A DNA stretch of 64,000 bases from Ifrita kowaldi (GCA_013398055.1 VZRS01002384.1:175558-239557); one strand, 5' to 3'. Shown: positions 53,801-63,631, numbered from the stretch's first letter. A program made the numbers and translations. The notes: generated by a model from the letters alone, not told the origin.

Positions 53801-56800
53801 TTGGATTTGATGCAGTGGGGTGATGAAGGTATCCTAAGAGGAGCTTGGATTACCACTAATATCATAAATGTCACAAGGAGTTGAGACCACCCAGTACCTT
53901 GCAGGTTCAGACTCATTATATCCACATACATTCCTTATGCTACTGCAAACACTTGAAAGTTAACTTATTGGTAACAAATAGACTCTAACTAAGCCATAAA
54001 TGATGGAGCAGTTCATTATAATAGTTTCTGATTTCTTTCCCATGTAGTTGCTTTCTGTCTGATTTTACTGACATATTTTGCGACAAGCACGTTCCTTTGT
54101 TTTCACAGGAGAATCTCATTTATTGAAGGAACACTCTACTGAAAGAAAGTACTGTGCTTATTTATGAAAGGAAATAAACCTTTTATGTCATTCTCTGAGA
54201 GAAGGGACTGCATGCAAAAGAATTTTAACAAAAATAATTTTGATGCTTGTCAGCTGTTAATGTCTTCTTTAAAACTTATATATGTGTCAGTTATGAGAAC
54301 TTGTAGTGAGCCTCTCCTTGACTTCACACAGACAAATTTGGGCACATCCAGAGACTACACAAATGCCAGATGCTATTTCAGATGTGATTCTTTGGTAGAT
54401 TCGAGTAGTAGTATCATATTCTGCTGTAAAAGTAACAACTTAGCCTGTATTGTCTAAAACTCACCTCTATTTGATGGAGCCTCATTTAGCCTTTGGAAGT
54501 TTCCATCAAACCGATGCCTCTCCTAGAGCAGGGTGGGCAGACATAAGACCCATTTTTACCCTTAGCCTTTGGATTTTCAATGGCAACCCCTCTTTCTCTG
54601 TCAAGGAAATTAGAAATGAAGGTGTTGCCCCTGGAGCAAATGAAAAATCCGAGTTGCCCTTTCCTTCAGGGAGTCTGGCCTTCCTGAGCAGCTTAGCTTG
54701 ACGTTTCATTTAAAATGAGCCAAAGAATTAGTCATACTAGGATTTTTGTATCCATGACTAACCTACTCCTAAATAAAGTCTTTGATTGTAAAAACTATAC
54801 ATCTAAAATTAGAACTTCTGTCTTGCAAAACCTTTGTGAATATAGAAAAAGATTAGCTTTTCATATGACAGTGTCAGTATTAATTTCTTGCAATAATTTT
54901 ATTGTTTCTTATGCTGCATTAAAGGACCTGTAAAAGGGATTTTAACATATAGTCTTTTAAATATTTTGTTCACTGCATGATCTAACCTGAAAACCTAAAC
55001 CTCCACCTTCTGAGAAAAGCGAGTGAATTGTGGAAAGGTTTTCTTGTCTCTGCTCTGTGCCTAAAATAAAGATACAAGTTTTTTATAAGGTCATTTTATG
55101 CCAGATAGTTTTTCAATATGCACTATATCAAGTTCAAAGTACATTTGTCTGTATATTTATTGCATATTATGTTGACTCTAGAAGGTATTTTATTGAGTTC
55201 ATTATGCTTCATATTTATCGCATATTGCTTTATTGAGTTCAGCATAATCTTTAACCTATAATGCATTTTCATTTTATTTGGTACATTAGAACCTTTTACC
55301 CTCTTTCCTTCTGTCATGATTACTCATATGCTTTTCCATGCCACTGTAATACTATTACATTATAAAAGCATTTGACAGAAGGTGTATATCAGTCTTTTCA
55401 TTTTTGAAGTATATTTTTTAGGAGTCTATAAATTGGCCTAAGTTTAGTATAAAGTGCCTACAAGGGGATTTTGGGCACCAGTATTTTAGAGCCTCATCAT
55501 TTCAAATTCTAATAAAAGAGGATTTGTGTCCAAATAAAAGACAAATATAAGTCTGAAAGTAGCATCTGTTCACATTAACAAGCATTCTTGAAAGACATTA
55601 TAGTACTTCGTGCTTTCATTGCCATTTTTGAGGCCATTATAATTTGCATTTTTAATCTCAGCACACCTCCTGTGAACTGGATTACCCCTGTGGTTTGTAA
55701 ATGAGCAGCACTGGTAATCCCTGCTCGGGAGGCTTTGGTCTAGCATCCATGGTAAAACCTAACAGGGCCTGACTGTTGCACTGTTCTGAGCTGTACCATG
55801 GATTCTCTCCGGTCATCTGTCCCCTTACTGCAAAAATAAGACTGATCCTGTTTTCCAGGTAATACTGCTCTTAGTTATGCCAAATGCTTGGGCATAGATG
55901 AGTGAAGAAAAAAGCATTTAGCACCTGGGATTCATTATCATTCTTCTACAGAAAAGCTGAAATATGTTTCTTTTTCTTTTCTTTCAGATTATTACTTTAA
56001 GAGATTACATTCCCAAAATCATTGGTCCAGATGCTTTTAATCTGTATATTGGCCTTTATACAGGTTATGATCCCACAATGAATCCTACGGTTTCTAATGT
56101 ATTTTCAACAGCTGCTTTTCGTTTTGGTCATGCAACAATCCAACCAATTGTAAGGCGATTGAATGCTCAGTATTTAGATGATCCCAAGCTCCCAAATCTT
56201 CATTTGCATGAAGTTTTCTTCAGTCCTTGGAGGCTCATTAAAGAAGGTATGGTCTTATTCAAACAGATTTTGTTTTGTTTTTTTTCCTCCACAGAATATT
56301 GTAACTTTTTTCAAAGTTATTTATCCTGAATTAGGAATTGGAGCATTTATTTAATTAAATAATTTATTTAAGTTGTTGGATGGATTCCAGAGTACTAAAA
56401 AGAACTCAAATGATAATTCTCAAATAAATAGTTGACTGAATCAGAAAAATGTTACTCTCCAGATTAAAACAGTCTGGTAGATTGACAATAAAAGGATGAG
56501 TGATGATGAAGATGTTTCTTTTTTTTTTTTTTTTTTTTTTGTGGATGAATTTATTAACAGGTTGCAAGTTCTTTTGCATCTGGAGAAGATGGAGCTTTTT
56601 CATAGCACTATTACGTCTACTTTAAAATAAAGGAAATTTTTACATATGTTTGAATGTAAAAGCCCGTGTGGGCAATGTTTTAAAAATATAGAAACATATT
56701 TGTACACACATCTGTTATGGAAGTTATAATGGTTTATATAGATGCTATAATACCATTATTTTTATGTTTAAAGGAGGCTTGGATCCTTTATTAAGGGGTC

Positions 56801-59800
56801 TTCTAGCACATCCAGCAAAACTGCAGGTACAAGATCAACTGCTGAATGAGGAGTTAACAGAAAAACTGTTTGTGTTGTCCAATAACGGTTCACTTGATTT
56901 ATCATCATTGAATTTACAACGTGGCCGTGACCATGGACTCCCAGGTCTATTGATTTTTCTTGATTTTTTTCTTCCAACTGGTAACTCAAGTATAATTGCT
57001 CATATTTGAGATGTAATCATAAGCTTTAAATAATAGCTTTGGTAATCAGAAAAGTAACTTAAATCTCTTTCAAAATGTAAGTTGCTAATATTTTTAGCTT
57101 TGATGGAAAGTATTCCACAGCTTTTGAGATTAAAATACTCTGGTAAATCTGGAATCTAGAAGAACAGTACCAGTGAGTGGATTTGGGTGTGCTCAGTGTG
57201 GGTACCTGAGGTTTGTTCTTGCTGGAACCAGCTCTGAGGGGTGGGGGTTTCTGCCTGAAGCAGCTAGTTCCCATCAGCAGGCTGTGCCCAGCCTGTGGGA
57301 TAGGTCAATTTAGGCAATTTCTCTGATCAATTTAACCAATAATAGTAGGTCTTTTTTATACATAACTGTCTATGAATATGATTAAGGTTGTCAGAATCCA
57401 GTGCTTATAAATTTATTAATTTCATATATCATGCGTAAAAGACAAATCTAATCTTCCTTTAAACATCATATTTGCAGGTTATAATGAATGGCGAGAATTC
57501 TGTGGTTTACCAAAACTGGAAACTCACACTGACCTGAATACAGTAATAACCAATCACAATGTCACTGAAAAAATCATGGAATTGTACCATAATCCTAACA
57601 ATATTGATGTTTGGCTTGGCGGTCTCATAGAAGACTTTCTTCCAGGTGCTAGAACTGGTCCCCTGTTTGCATGTATAATTGGAAAGCAAATGAAAGCACT
57701 AAGGGATGGTGACCGGTGAGTTTACTCTGCAGTCAAATCATGTGTAGAAACCCAGTAGCAATGGAGATTTTACAGCCACTTAAATATGCTTCAGAAAGAT
57801 AATTCTCTGCCCCTTGCACATTTGAGTCTTAGTTCCTTCAGGTTTTTGGGGTGAGCTTTTAATTATTCTTCTTTGGTTCGTACATAGTCTCTATTAGAGA
57901 TGACATGGAGGTTTATTCTGTGGTACTGAGGTGTCCAGGTGTGCACTCCTGCTGAAAACACAAGGTGCCACTAGAAGTTCATTTTGGCAGGGACCAGTAA
58001 CTTCCGGGTGGATGGGTGTAGTACTGTGCAGGCTTTATTCCCCCTGAGGGCTGCACTGGGCTCAGGAGCTGGAAGAACCTCAATAATTTCTTTGGCAACT
58101 GCAGCAAAGTCAGAAGGGATAGGAAAAAAGCTGTAATTCAGGCTTCATAGAGGGGATAATAAAAACACCATGTACCTGGCCTTATGGGAATTGGGACCGT
58201 AGAATATTCCCAGAGTTGCCTCATTGGACACAGCATAGGATGTCACTTTAACCAACCCTTCACAGGTGCCCCCAGGATCTTGTGCCAGTACAACCCTTCA
58301 CACCAGAAAAGCAGGAGAAATGCAGCTTCAGGTCACAACAGGGTAGAGGAAGCTGTTTATACCTTGCTTCTGCTCATGAAGCAATTATAAAACCAACCTT
58401 TTTTCATTTCTGTCATGTGCTTGTGGCAGTAATTTTGGATCTCATGAGACGACTAATTTTCAACTGCTCACACCATGGTAGCAGGGGTGTTTTAAGTACA
58501 TCTGGTCCTTACAATGACCTTTAAGCTCCTCTTATAAGTCACTGTTATGGAAAGAAACCATTATGGAAATAATCATCCGAGGAAGAATTTAAATCTGAAC
58601 TTTAAAAAATGTTAATTAATTAGCTCACAAGAAAAAGCAATGCTAATCATAACGGTGGTATCTTATTTACAGGAACTGTATAGAGAAGAAACATTCTATT
58701 CAGCTGTGTTAAAAACATGGTTGAAAGTCATCTAAATTGTACAGGCATACTTGTCCCTGTCTGGGGAAGGAGTACCTATGGAGGTCATTTCAGCCTCCTT
58801 TCTATTATTCAGTGCCTTACAATGTTACTTAGTATTCAGTGTCTTATAATACTACTACCATGAAATAAATATAAGCACAATTTAATACATCATCTCCAAA
58901 TTGAGAAAAAGAGAGTTCTAACAATGAAAGAATTCCCCAGGTTTCTGCCACAAAGTTTGTGGCTGCTAACTTAAAAGTGAAATGGTGTTCTGTCATTAAT
59001 AACAAAGAAACCACCTAAGAGAAGTATTCTTTAAGTTCAAAAATCAGGATTATCTGGAATTTTCATCTGACTGAACTCCTACTTCTGATAGCCCTAAAAT
59101 CTTTTGTCAACAATCTGACAAAACAGTAAAGGTTTTCTCCTCCTGTGTACTAAACTCGGGCACTGTCTTAACCTTGACCGCATCACCTGAAACAAATTGT
59201 TTCTGATCCATCAGCCTTCTTCCATCTCTTCTTCCTCTGAATATTTTTGTGATGTCAGGATTTGAAATATTTGGGAAAAAATTCTGAAGTTTTTTCATTC
59301 TTTGCATAGGGATTTGGTCACCTGATACAAATCAAATGGAGCAAACCAAAGTGTTTGTTAGTGTAAACACCTATCTGTTGGATAGATTAAAAAATCACTT
59401 TTCATTTAAGCCTGTAGATAAAACTGAGTTTTGTGATTAAAGTAGAATAGGTTTTAATGTATGTGAAAAGGGAAATGACAGGTGTAGGAGAGCTGAGTGG
59501 AGAAAAGTCTTTGATGGCTTTGGTTATGGGAAGGGGCCTGGAATCCTCAGGGAGGTTTCAGGATGCTCTGAGAAGTTTAGGAACAATGTGCAGGTGAGGT
59601 GGAGAAGGAAGGCTCCTTTCTTCTTTTCTCCTTCCATCCCCTCCATCTCTCCTGCATTTCTTGTCACAGTGCTGCTGAGGTGTGGGACATTCACTCCACC
59701 CCTGGTTCTGTACACTGCCTCCTCCTTCAATATAGGCAAAGTGGGACAGGTTTTCTAAGAAATCAGGCTGCTGAAGGTAACTATTGGTCTACAAATAAAG

Positions 59801-62377
59801 CCAGTTTTCCAAAATTTCGCATGCACTTACCGTATTTAGCAGGTATGCTCCTGTTGGCAGCAGGATCCAATTTGCCCTGAAAAGCCACGCTAGGGCACAC
59901 TGGCCGTCTCCATCGTCCCCAGAACACAAACAGAACTACCAGACTTCCCATTTGCATGGTACCTTTACAGGCACCTCATAAAAACTTCAAATGCTGCACA
60001 TGTGCCAGGTTTGCATAGAGTCCACAGTCAACATTGCTGCTCCTTTCTAATCAGGCAAATGTAAACACAAACTCACAAACTTCTCTAGAAACCCCCAGCC
60101 ACGTGCCCCTTGTATTATGGATCATAAGTCCTGTGTTAAACCTGAGGTCAGTCTGTACTGTGTGATCACTCCCATGCTCTTCTGCTGACTGTCCTCAGGC
60201 ATGTTACCACAAATCCTGCCTAGCATTTGGGAAAATCCTAACTGGTCTGAGCCTGAGTACCACAGGGAACTAAGCAGTTTAGCAGTGCTTATCACTATTT
60301 AATGTACTAATAGAAATGTTCTATCAAACTCTCCAGAAGTATTTTTGCCATTAATGACGTCTTTATATACAAAATGCTTTCCTTTCCTTTTCTCCCCAGT
60401 GTTTTCTTTCCTTTTACTTTTAAATGTATATGTATATGTGCATGCATACATATTTTATATTTTATATAATGTCACCATTTAACAGATACACCTTTGTAGC
60501 ACAAACTGGTTCCTCTGCTCTGGCACTACACTCCTGATCTGACAAAAATAAGCAGCTCTTGTCTGTTCCAGACAGTCCTCTTAGCTTACTTTTTGTATGA
60601 TCAAAAGCATAATTACTGTCTAATGTGTTTCTACTATAATTAATCTGCATATCTACAGGTTTCTTAGCAAATTAAGTACTCCTTATTAGCCAGAGAAGCT
60701 ATTCAACAATACCTGTTTTCCTAGCAACGATTCAGTAAGGGTAAACAGAACTGAAAAGCTTTGGTGTGGGGAAATCTGTTATGGTTACTCCTCCAATTCT
60801 TCTGTAATTTATGCTTTAAACATTTTATGAGTGAACAGCACATATTAGTGTGTGTAGGCATAAGGTTCCAGTTCATTCGAATTTGTTTCAAGTTCTTCTC
60901 TCAGGATTGTAAGTTTTTTTGTGGACCTGTTTAATCGATCAGAAGCAATTCTGCTGGCTTTAACACATTACCTGAGTTAACCAGCACATTAGACTTGCAC
61001 TAGCCTTTTTTTGACTGGTTCTTTATTGTCATGGCATTTACTTTTATTATTGTTATATATTGTTTTTGCTGTAATTCTTATTTTTGGTCTTTTATATAAG
61101 GTACTTTGAAAGTAAGAATAACCAGCTCTTTGAATTTTCAAAAAAAGTTTCTATCAATCTTTCCAGATTTTGGTGGGAAAATGATGATGTTTTCACAGAA
61201 GCTCAGAAGCATGAACTCCAAAAACATTCATTGTCCCGCGTGATTTGTGACAACACAGGAATTTCTGAAGTGCCAGCAGACGCCTTTCAACTTGGAAAGT
61301 TTCCACAGGATTTTAAGCATTGTAACAATATACCTGGGATGAATTTAGAAGCTTGGCAAGAATTTTATCAGGAAGGTAATCTAGTAGTTACCAATCTTTT
61401 CTGAGGGGAGGGGAGAGTAAGGAGCAGTACTGACTTTGGTTGTAGCAGATCTTGAATTCCACAGGTCTGAATCAGACCTTTAGTATTTCTATCACGTAGA
61501 AGCGGGATAGTATAATCATAGAACATTTTGGCTTGGAAGGGGTCTTTACAATACACCCAGTCCAATCCACATACAATGACCAGGGACATATTCAACTAGA
61601 TCAGATTGCTCAGAGCCCTGTGAACCTGAATGCAAGTGTTTCCAGGGATGGGGCATCCACCACCTCTCTGGGCAATTTGTGCCAGTGTTTCAGCGCTGTC
61701 ATTTTAAAAAACTTGTTCCTTATATGTAATCTAAATCAACCCTCTTAGTTTAAAAACTTTACCCCTTGTCCTATTGCAACAGGGCCTGGTAAAAATTTTG
61801 TTCCAATCATACTTAAAAAACTTGTTTGAATTGACAGGCTGCAATAAGGTCTCCCTAGAGCCTTCTCTTCTCCAGGCTGAACAATGCCAACTCTCTCAGC
61901 CTCTCTCTTCAAAGGAAAGGTTCTCCAGCCCTCTGATCATCTGTTTTACCCTACTCTGGACTTGATCCAACAGGTCCATGTCCTTCTTTTGTTGTAATGC
62001 TAATTTTATGAGGATTATAAGTCAAACCTGTGGTATTCCATACAAATTCTTTTCCAGAAATTAACAATTAAAATTTTGATCACCTTAAAACATGTGAAAA
62101 ATTTCACTGAAGTTAATATTTATGGCAGTAATGGAGAATACCTTCCATTTGCAAATGTAAGGTGGTAATTTTTGAAAAGCCTGTAAGACAGACTCTCTAT
62201 TTGTAGATGAACTATTCGGAACACCAAAGAGTGTGGAAAATGGTGATTTTGTATACTGTTCAGAATCTGGAAAATCTACAGTGACTTATACATGTCACTA
62301 CGGATTTCAATTACAAGGAGAAGAGCAATTAACCTGCACAAGTAAAGGATGGAACTTTGAGGCTCCAGTTTGTATAG
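29718..62377 (+). CDS. TPO: Thyroid peroxidase, 12 coding exons, 3' end outside window
   Basis: Thyroid peroxidase is a membrane-bound heme enzyme of the thyroid follicle apical surface. It uses hydrogen peroxide to iodinate and couple tyrosines of thyroglobulin. Twelve exons (29718-29811, 32406-32490, 34091-34260, 36500-36632, 41334-41463, 44157-44363, 49869-50384, 55988-56246, 56774-56944, 57478-57715, 61167-61375, 62207-62377) all have AG/GT borders and join in phase to 2383 bases, 794 codons plus one base. Residue spacing matches the human protein as I remember it almost exactly: Asp238/His239 identical, Arg395, Glu398 and His493 one off, N-glycosylation sequons at 129, 307, 342 and 569 in the same places. 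A CCP domain after the peroxidase domain separates TPO from MPO, EPX, LPO and peroxidasin. The human protein is about 933 residues, so the EGF-like, transmembrane and tail exons are missing here. No frameshift or stop was seen. Confidence 0.97.
30775..31112 (-). mobile_element. TPO: CR1 LINE 3' fragment in TPO intron 1
   Basis: Starts with the reversed CR1 tail (aatagaatggtttaggttgg) and continues with ctctgccatg, accaggttgttcagggcccc and cttcataacatctaacctaa, all standard CR1 3' sequence. Lies antisense to TPO between coding exons 1 and 2. Confidence 0.92.
32406..32490 (+). CDS. TPO: TPO coding exon 2, N-terminal propeptide region
   Basis: Residues 32-59, entering in phase 1 and leaving in phase 2. 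The acceptor is ...cctgttgag and the donor GTAAAA. The peptide includes SSLVDYAARYEIKR, which matches the mammalian stretch with LVD-A-MYATMQR before the peroxidase domain. The propeptide helps folding and heme incorporation in this family. A short CR1 tail begins about 130 bases after the donor. Confidence 0.92.
32619..32701 (+). mobile_element. TPO: CR1 LINE 3' tail in TPO intron 2
   Basis: Reads aggtgaccctgcccatggca, then ccttccaacccaattcattc and tatgatta, the sense-orientation end of CR1. Severely 5'-truncated. It starts about 130 bases after the exon 2 donor. Confidence 0.88.
34091..34260 (+). CDS. TPO: TPO coding exon 3, propeptide and linker
   Basis: Residues 60-116, entering in phase 2 and leaving in phase 1. 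The acceptor is tcaattacag and the donor GTAAATA. It encodes LLLAFSKFPE, aligning with the mammalian LLSFSKLPEP, then a predicted helix (QAAERMEMSIQVLRQK) like the mammalian AAEIMETSIQAMKRK. It ends in a basic segment (KHKRSLHPT) just before the catalytic domain, near where propeptide processing would occur. This exon is well conserved and the frame is unambiguous. Confidence 0.96.
35130..35146. repeat. (CA)n microsatellite in TPO intron 3
   Basis: About eight CA units. Confidence 0.85.
35747..35851 (-). mobile_element. TPO: CR1 LINE 3' tail in TPO intron 3
   Basis: Begins aatcatagaatggtttgtgt and continues tggaaggagccttag, ccccctgccatgggaagggt and ctagaccaggttgctcc: the reversed CR1 end. 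About 105 bases, antisense to TPO. Confidence 0.92.
36500..36632 (+). CDS. TPO: TPO coding exon 4, start of peroxidase domain
   Basis: Residues 117-160, entering in phase 1 and leaving in phase 2. The acceptor is cttcctttcag and the donor GTATGT. It carries the peroxidase-family hallmark YRLITGACNNR together with SGCLPYMLPPKCP. An N-glycosylation sequon (Asn129-Ile-Ser) sits where human TPO has Asn129. The cysteines in CLPYM, KCP, NCL and GACNN form the N-terminal disulfide cluster of the domain. Confidence 0.98.
36633..41333. other. TPO: TPO intron 4
   Basis: About 4.7 kb, AT-rich, with overlapping open frames on both strands at 37061-37533 that show no known motif. No CR1 recognised. Ends with a TA repeat and a long T/G-rich tract before the exon 5 acceptor. 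Confidence 0.75.
41216..41238. repeat. (TA)n microsatellite in TPO intron 4
   Basis: About eleven TA units roughly 100 bases before coding exon 5; AT-rich surroundings lead into the T-rich tract before the acceptor. Confidence 0.85.
41334..41463 (+). CDS. TPO: TPO coding exon 5, peroxidase domain
   Basis: Residues 161-204, entering in phase 2 and ending on a complete codon. It encodes HPRWGASNTALARWLP and EDGLSQPRGWDP, which are near-invariant in TPO and closely shared with peroxidasin and MPO. The acceptor is ttcttttcgtag. The donor is GTTAGG, one of the weaker ones in the gene (T at +3, G at +6). The intronic bases after this donor resemble the start of the next exon. A GC-rich pocket follows in the intron at about 41640-41830. 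Confidence 0.97.
44157..44363 (+). CDS. TPO: TPO coding exon 6, distal heme pocket
   Basis: Residues 205-273, phase 0 at both ends. Encodes WGQYIDHDIAFTP. By family knowledge Asp238 (44256-44258) is the heme-ester aspartate, His239 (44259-44261) the distal catalytic histidine and Asp240 a calcium ligand. The exon continues with FTPQSTSRTTF and the cysteine pair in CQMTCEKQNPC. The acceptor is ttctcttctcag, the donor GTAAGA. The residue numbers equal those of the human enzyme, so the N-terminal exons are probably complete. Confidence 0.98.
44364..49868. other. TPO: TPO intron 6, with a candidate cryptic exon
   Basis: About 5.5 kb, no CR1 recognised. At 49413-49503 a 91-base exon-like interval has a T-rich acceptor (ccttttttgttag) and a donor CAG/GTAAAC. 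It stays open in the phase left by exon 6. Inclusion would shift exon 7 and give a stop four codons into it (GGT GAC CAC CAA TGA). Confidence 0.6.
49869..50384 (+). CDS. TPO: TPO coding exon 7, calcium loop and catalytic Arg/Glu
   Basis: Residues 274-445, the largest exon (516 bases), phase 0 at both ends. It contains CLPFYRSSPACGTGD, the calcium-binding loop LTSFLDASTVYG (Thr321, Phe323, Asp325, Ser327) and the active-site stretch SRSSEV with Arg395 (50232-50234) and heme-ester Glu398 (50241-50243). The next residue is Val, not the Met that MPO uses for a third heme bond, as in other TPOs. WLREHNRLA and YQEARKIVGALHQ follow. Sequons lie at Asn307 and Asn342. Codons switch sharply from mixed to very GC-rich at about 50217. 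The donor is GTTGGC. Confidence 0.98.
50385..55987. other. TPO: TPO intron 7
   Basis: About 5.6 kb of AT-rich intron with one poly-T run. Near-repeats of tttattgagttca occur at about 55187 and 55230. No further exon or transposon recognised. Confidence 0.75.
50696..50710. repeat. Poly-T run in TPO intron 7
   Basis: Fifteen T in a row, in intron sequence between the exons for the catalytic Arg and the proximal His. Confidence 0.9.
55988..56246 (+). CDS. TPO: TPO coding exon 8, proximal heme histidine
   Basis: Residues 446-531 plus one base, phase 0 in and phase 1 out. Begins IITLRDYIPKIIGP, a family signature, and includes NPTVSNVFSTAAFRFGHATI. His493 (56129-56131) in RFGHATI is the proximal heme ligand, one residue off human His494. 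It ends in FFSPWRLIKE. The acceptor is ttcttttctttcag and the donor GTATGG. Codon use is AT-rich again, unlike the 3' part of the preceding exon. Confidence 0.98.
56519..56540. repeat. Poly-T run in TPO intron 8
   Basis: Twenty-two T in a row; homopolymer length is likely uncertain in this assembly. Confidence 0.9.
56774..56944 (+). CDS. TPO: TPO coding exon 9, peroxidase domain
   Basis: Residues 532-588 plus one base, phase 1 at both ends. Encodes GGLDPLLRGLLAHPAKLQVQ, then LFVLSNNGSLDL and LNLQRGRDHGLPG. RGRDHGLP is one of the strongest signatures of animal heme peroxidases. A sequon at Asn569-Gly-Ser matches the position of human Asn569. The acceptor is tatgtttaaag, rather pyrimidine-poor. 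The donor is GTCTAT, non-optimal at +3 to +4. Confidence 0.97.
57478..57715 (+). CDS. TPO: TPO coding exon 10, peroxidase domain
   Basis: Residues 589-667 plus two bases, entering in phase 1. Encodes GYNEWREFCGLPKLET, NIDVWLGGLIEDFLPGARTG and PLFACIIGKQMKALRDGD. It has a sequon at Asn616-Val-Thr. The acceptor is tcatatttgcag, the donor GTGAGT. The split codon with the next exon gives Arg668 (GDRFWWEN), the residue found in MPO and EPX; mammalian TPO, as I recall it, has Trp here. Confidence 0.98.
57716..61166. other. TPO: TPO intron 10
   Basis: About 3.45 kb with no exon, CR1 or RNA gene recognised. Short open frames at 59107-59307 (minus) and 59599-59880 (plus) look like chance. Confidence 0.75.
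61167..61375 (+). CDS. TPO: TPO coding exon 11, end of peroxidase domain
   Basis: Residues 668-737 plus one base. Encodes RFWWENDDVFTEAQKHELQ, SLSRVICDNTGISEVP and MNLEAWQEFYQE, closing the peroxidase domain as in human TPO. The acceptor tctatcaatctttccag gives the only in-frame join to exon 10. The upstream intron happens to stay open in this frame back to 61084, but lacks similarity to the family. The donor is GTAATC. A CR1 element starts about 137 bases downstream. Confidence 0.97.
61512..62000 (-). mobile_element. TPO: CR1 LINE 3' fragment in TPO intron 11
   Basis: Starts with aatcatagaacattttggct and carries gggatggggcatccaccacc, ccttctcttctccaggctga and ctactctggacttgatccaa. All are CR1 3' sequences in reverse, more diverged than the other fragments. 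It lies between the exons for the end of the peroxidase domain and the CCP domain. Confidence 0.9.
62207..62377 (+). CDS. TPO: TPO coding exon 12, CCP/sushi domain (genuine copy)
   Basis: Residues 738-794 plus one base, phase 1 at both ends, the usual form of a mobile extracellular module. Encodes SVENGDFVYCSESGK, YTCHYGFQLQGEEQLTC and GWNFEAPVC, aligning along its whole length with the CCP module of human TPO. Four cysteines are seen (YC, YTC, LTC, VC). The first sushi cysteine, expected at residue 741, is Phe (TTC at 62215-62217). The acceptor is ctctatttgtag, the donor GTATCT, with an ATT repeat starting a few bases into the intron. The next exon should encode the EGF-like domain and is outside the window. 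Confidence 0.95.
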
Positions 62378-62382
62378 GTATC

Positions 62383-62422
<40 letters not shown>

Positions 62423-62423
62423 T
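62383..62423. repeat. (ATT)n microsatellite next to exon 12 donor
   Basis: About thirteen ATT/TTA units starting five bases after the exon 12 splice donor at 62378. Repeated at 63785-63825, and truncated at 63613-63630 in the middle copy, where the contig breaks. Confidence 0.92.
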
Positions 62424-62740
62424 CTGAATTTTCTAACAGATAAAGTCCAGCATAGCTCATCAGATGTGAATTCACTCCTATGCTTTCTTGTAGTTAGCCT
62501 CCTGGGGATACAGGTGTAACAACACAATAATGTGAAACTCTCCTTTCTCCAGAATTGCTATCTCAATCTCCACCCATTCTGATTCAGCAATCAAGTTGNG
62601 GAAGGTAATCTAGTAGTTACCAATCTTTTCTGAGGGGAGGGGAGAGTAAGGAGCAGTACTGACTTTGGTTGTAGCAGATCTTGAATTCCACAGGTCTGAA
62701 TCAGACCTTTAGTATTTCTATCACGTAGAAGCGGGATAGT

Positions 62741-63229
62741 ATAATCATAGAACATTTTGGCTTGGAAGGGGTCTTTACAATACACCCAGTCCAATCCACA
62801 TACAATGACCAGGGACATATTCAACTAGATCAGATTGCTCAGAGCCCTGTGAACCTGAATGCAAGTGTTTCCAGGGATGGGGCATCCACCACCTCTCTGG
62901 GCAATTTGTGCCAGTGTTTCAGCGCTGTCATTTTAAAAAACTTGTTCCTTATATGTAATCTAAATCAACCCTCTTAGTTTAAAAACTTTACCCCTTGTCC
63001 TATTGCAACAGGGCCTGGTAAAAATTTTGTTCCAATCATACTTAAAAAACTTGTTTGAATTGACAGGCTGCAATAAGGTCTCCCTAGAGCCTTCTCTTCT
63101 CCAGGCTGAACAATGCCAACTCTCTCAGCCTCTCTCTTCAAAGGAAAGGTTCTCCAGCCCTCTGATCATCTGTTTTACCCTACTCTGGACTTGATCCAAC
63201 AGGTCCATGTCCTTCTTTTGTTGTAATGC
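62741..63229 (-). mobile_element. CR1 fragment, assembly copy of 61512-62000
   Basis: Same sequence at an offset of 1229, inside the duplicated contig overlap. Not a separate insertion. Confidence 0.87.
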
Positions 63230-63435
63230 TAATTTTATGAGGATTATAAGTCAAACCTGTGGTATTCCATACAAATTCTTTTCCAGAAATTAACAATTAA
63301 AATTTTGATCACCTTAAAACATGTGAAAAATTTCACTGAAGTTAATATTTATGGCAGTAATGGAGAATACCTTCCATTTGCAAATGTAAGGTGGTAATTT
63401 TTGAAAAGCCTGTAAGACAGACTCTCTATTTGTAG

Positions 63436-63606
63436 ATGAACTATTCGGAACACCAAAGAGTGTGGAAAATGGTGATTTTGTATACTGTTCAGAATCTGGA
63501 AAATCTACAGTGACTTATACATGTCACTACGGATTTCAATTACAAGGAGAAGAGCAATTAACCTGCACAAGTAAAGGATGGAACTTTGAGGCTCCAGTTT
63601 GTATAG
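63436..63606 (+). other. TPO: Second copy of TPO CCP exon, probable assembly duplicate
   Basis: Same sequence as 62207-62377 with a constant offset of 1229 bases, including intron flanks and the CR1 element. I saw no differences. It follows a single N at 62599. It should not be counted as a second sushi domain, because the copy also repeats the last bases of exon 11 and ends in a truncated ATT repeat at a second single N (63631). Confidence 0.85.
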
Positions 63607-63631
63607 GTATCTATTATTATTATTATTATTN

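Larger units (their letters stand above)
62600..63630. repeat. Assembly duplicate of 61371-62401
   Basis: Begins with the last five bases of TPO exon 11 and repeats the following intron, CR1 element and CCP exon, stopping inside the ATT microsatellite. It is bounded by single Ns on both sides. Copies look identical by eye, as expected for overlapping contigs rather than an old duplication. Confidence 0.85.

Noticed and set aside
61084..61166. 5' extension of TPO exon 11 from an upstream ATG
   Set aside because: The extension is open but lacks similarity to TPO; the acceptor at 61165-61166 restores the conserved join with exon 10.
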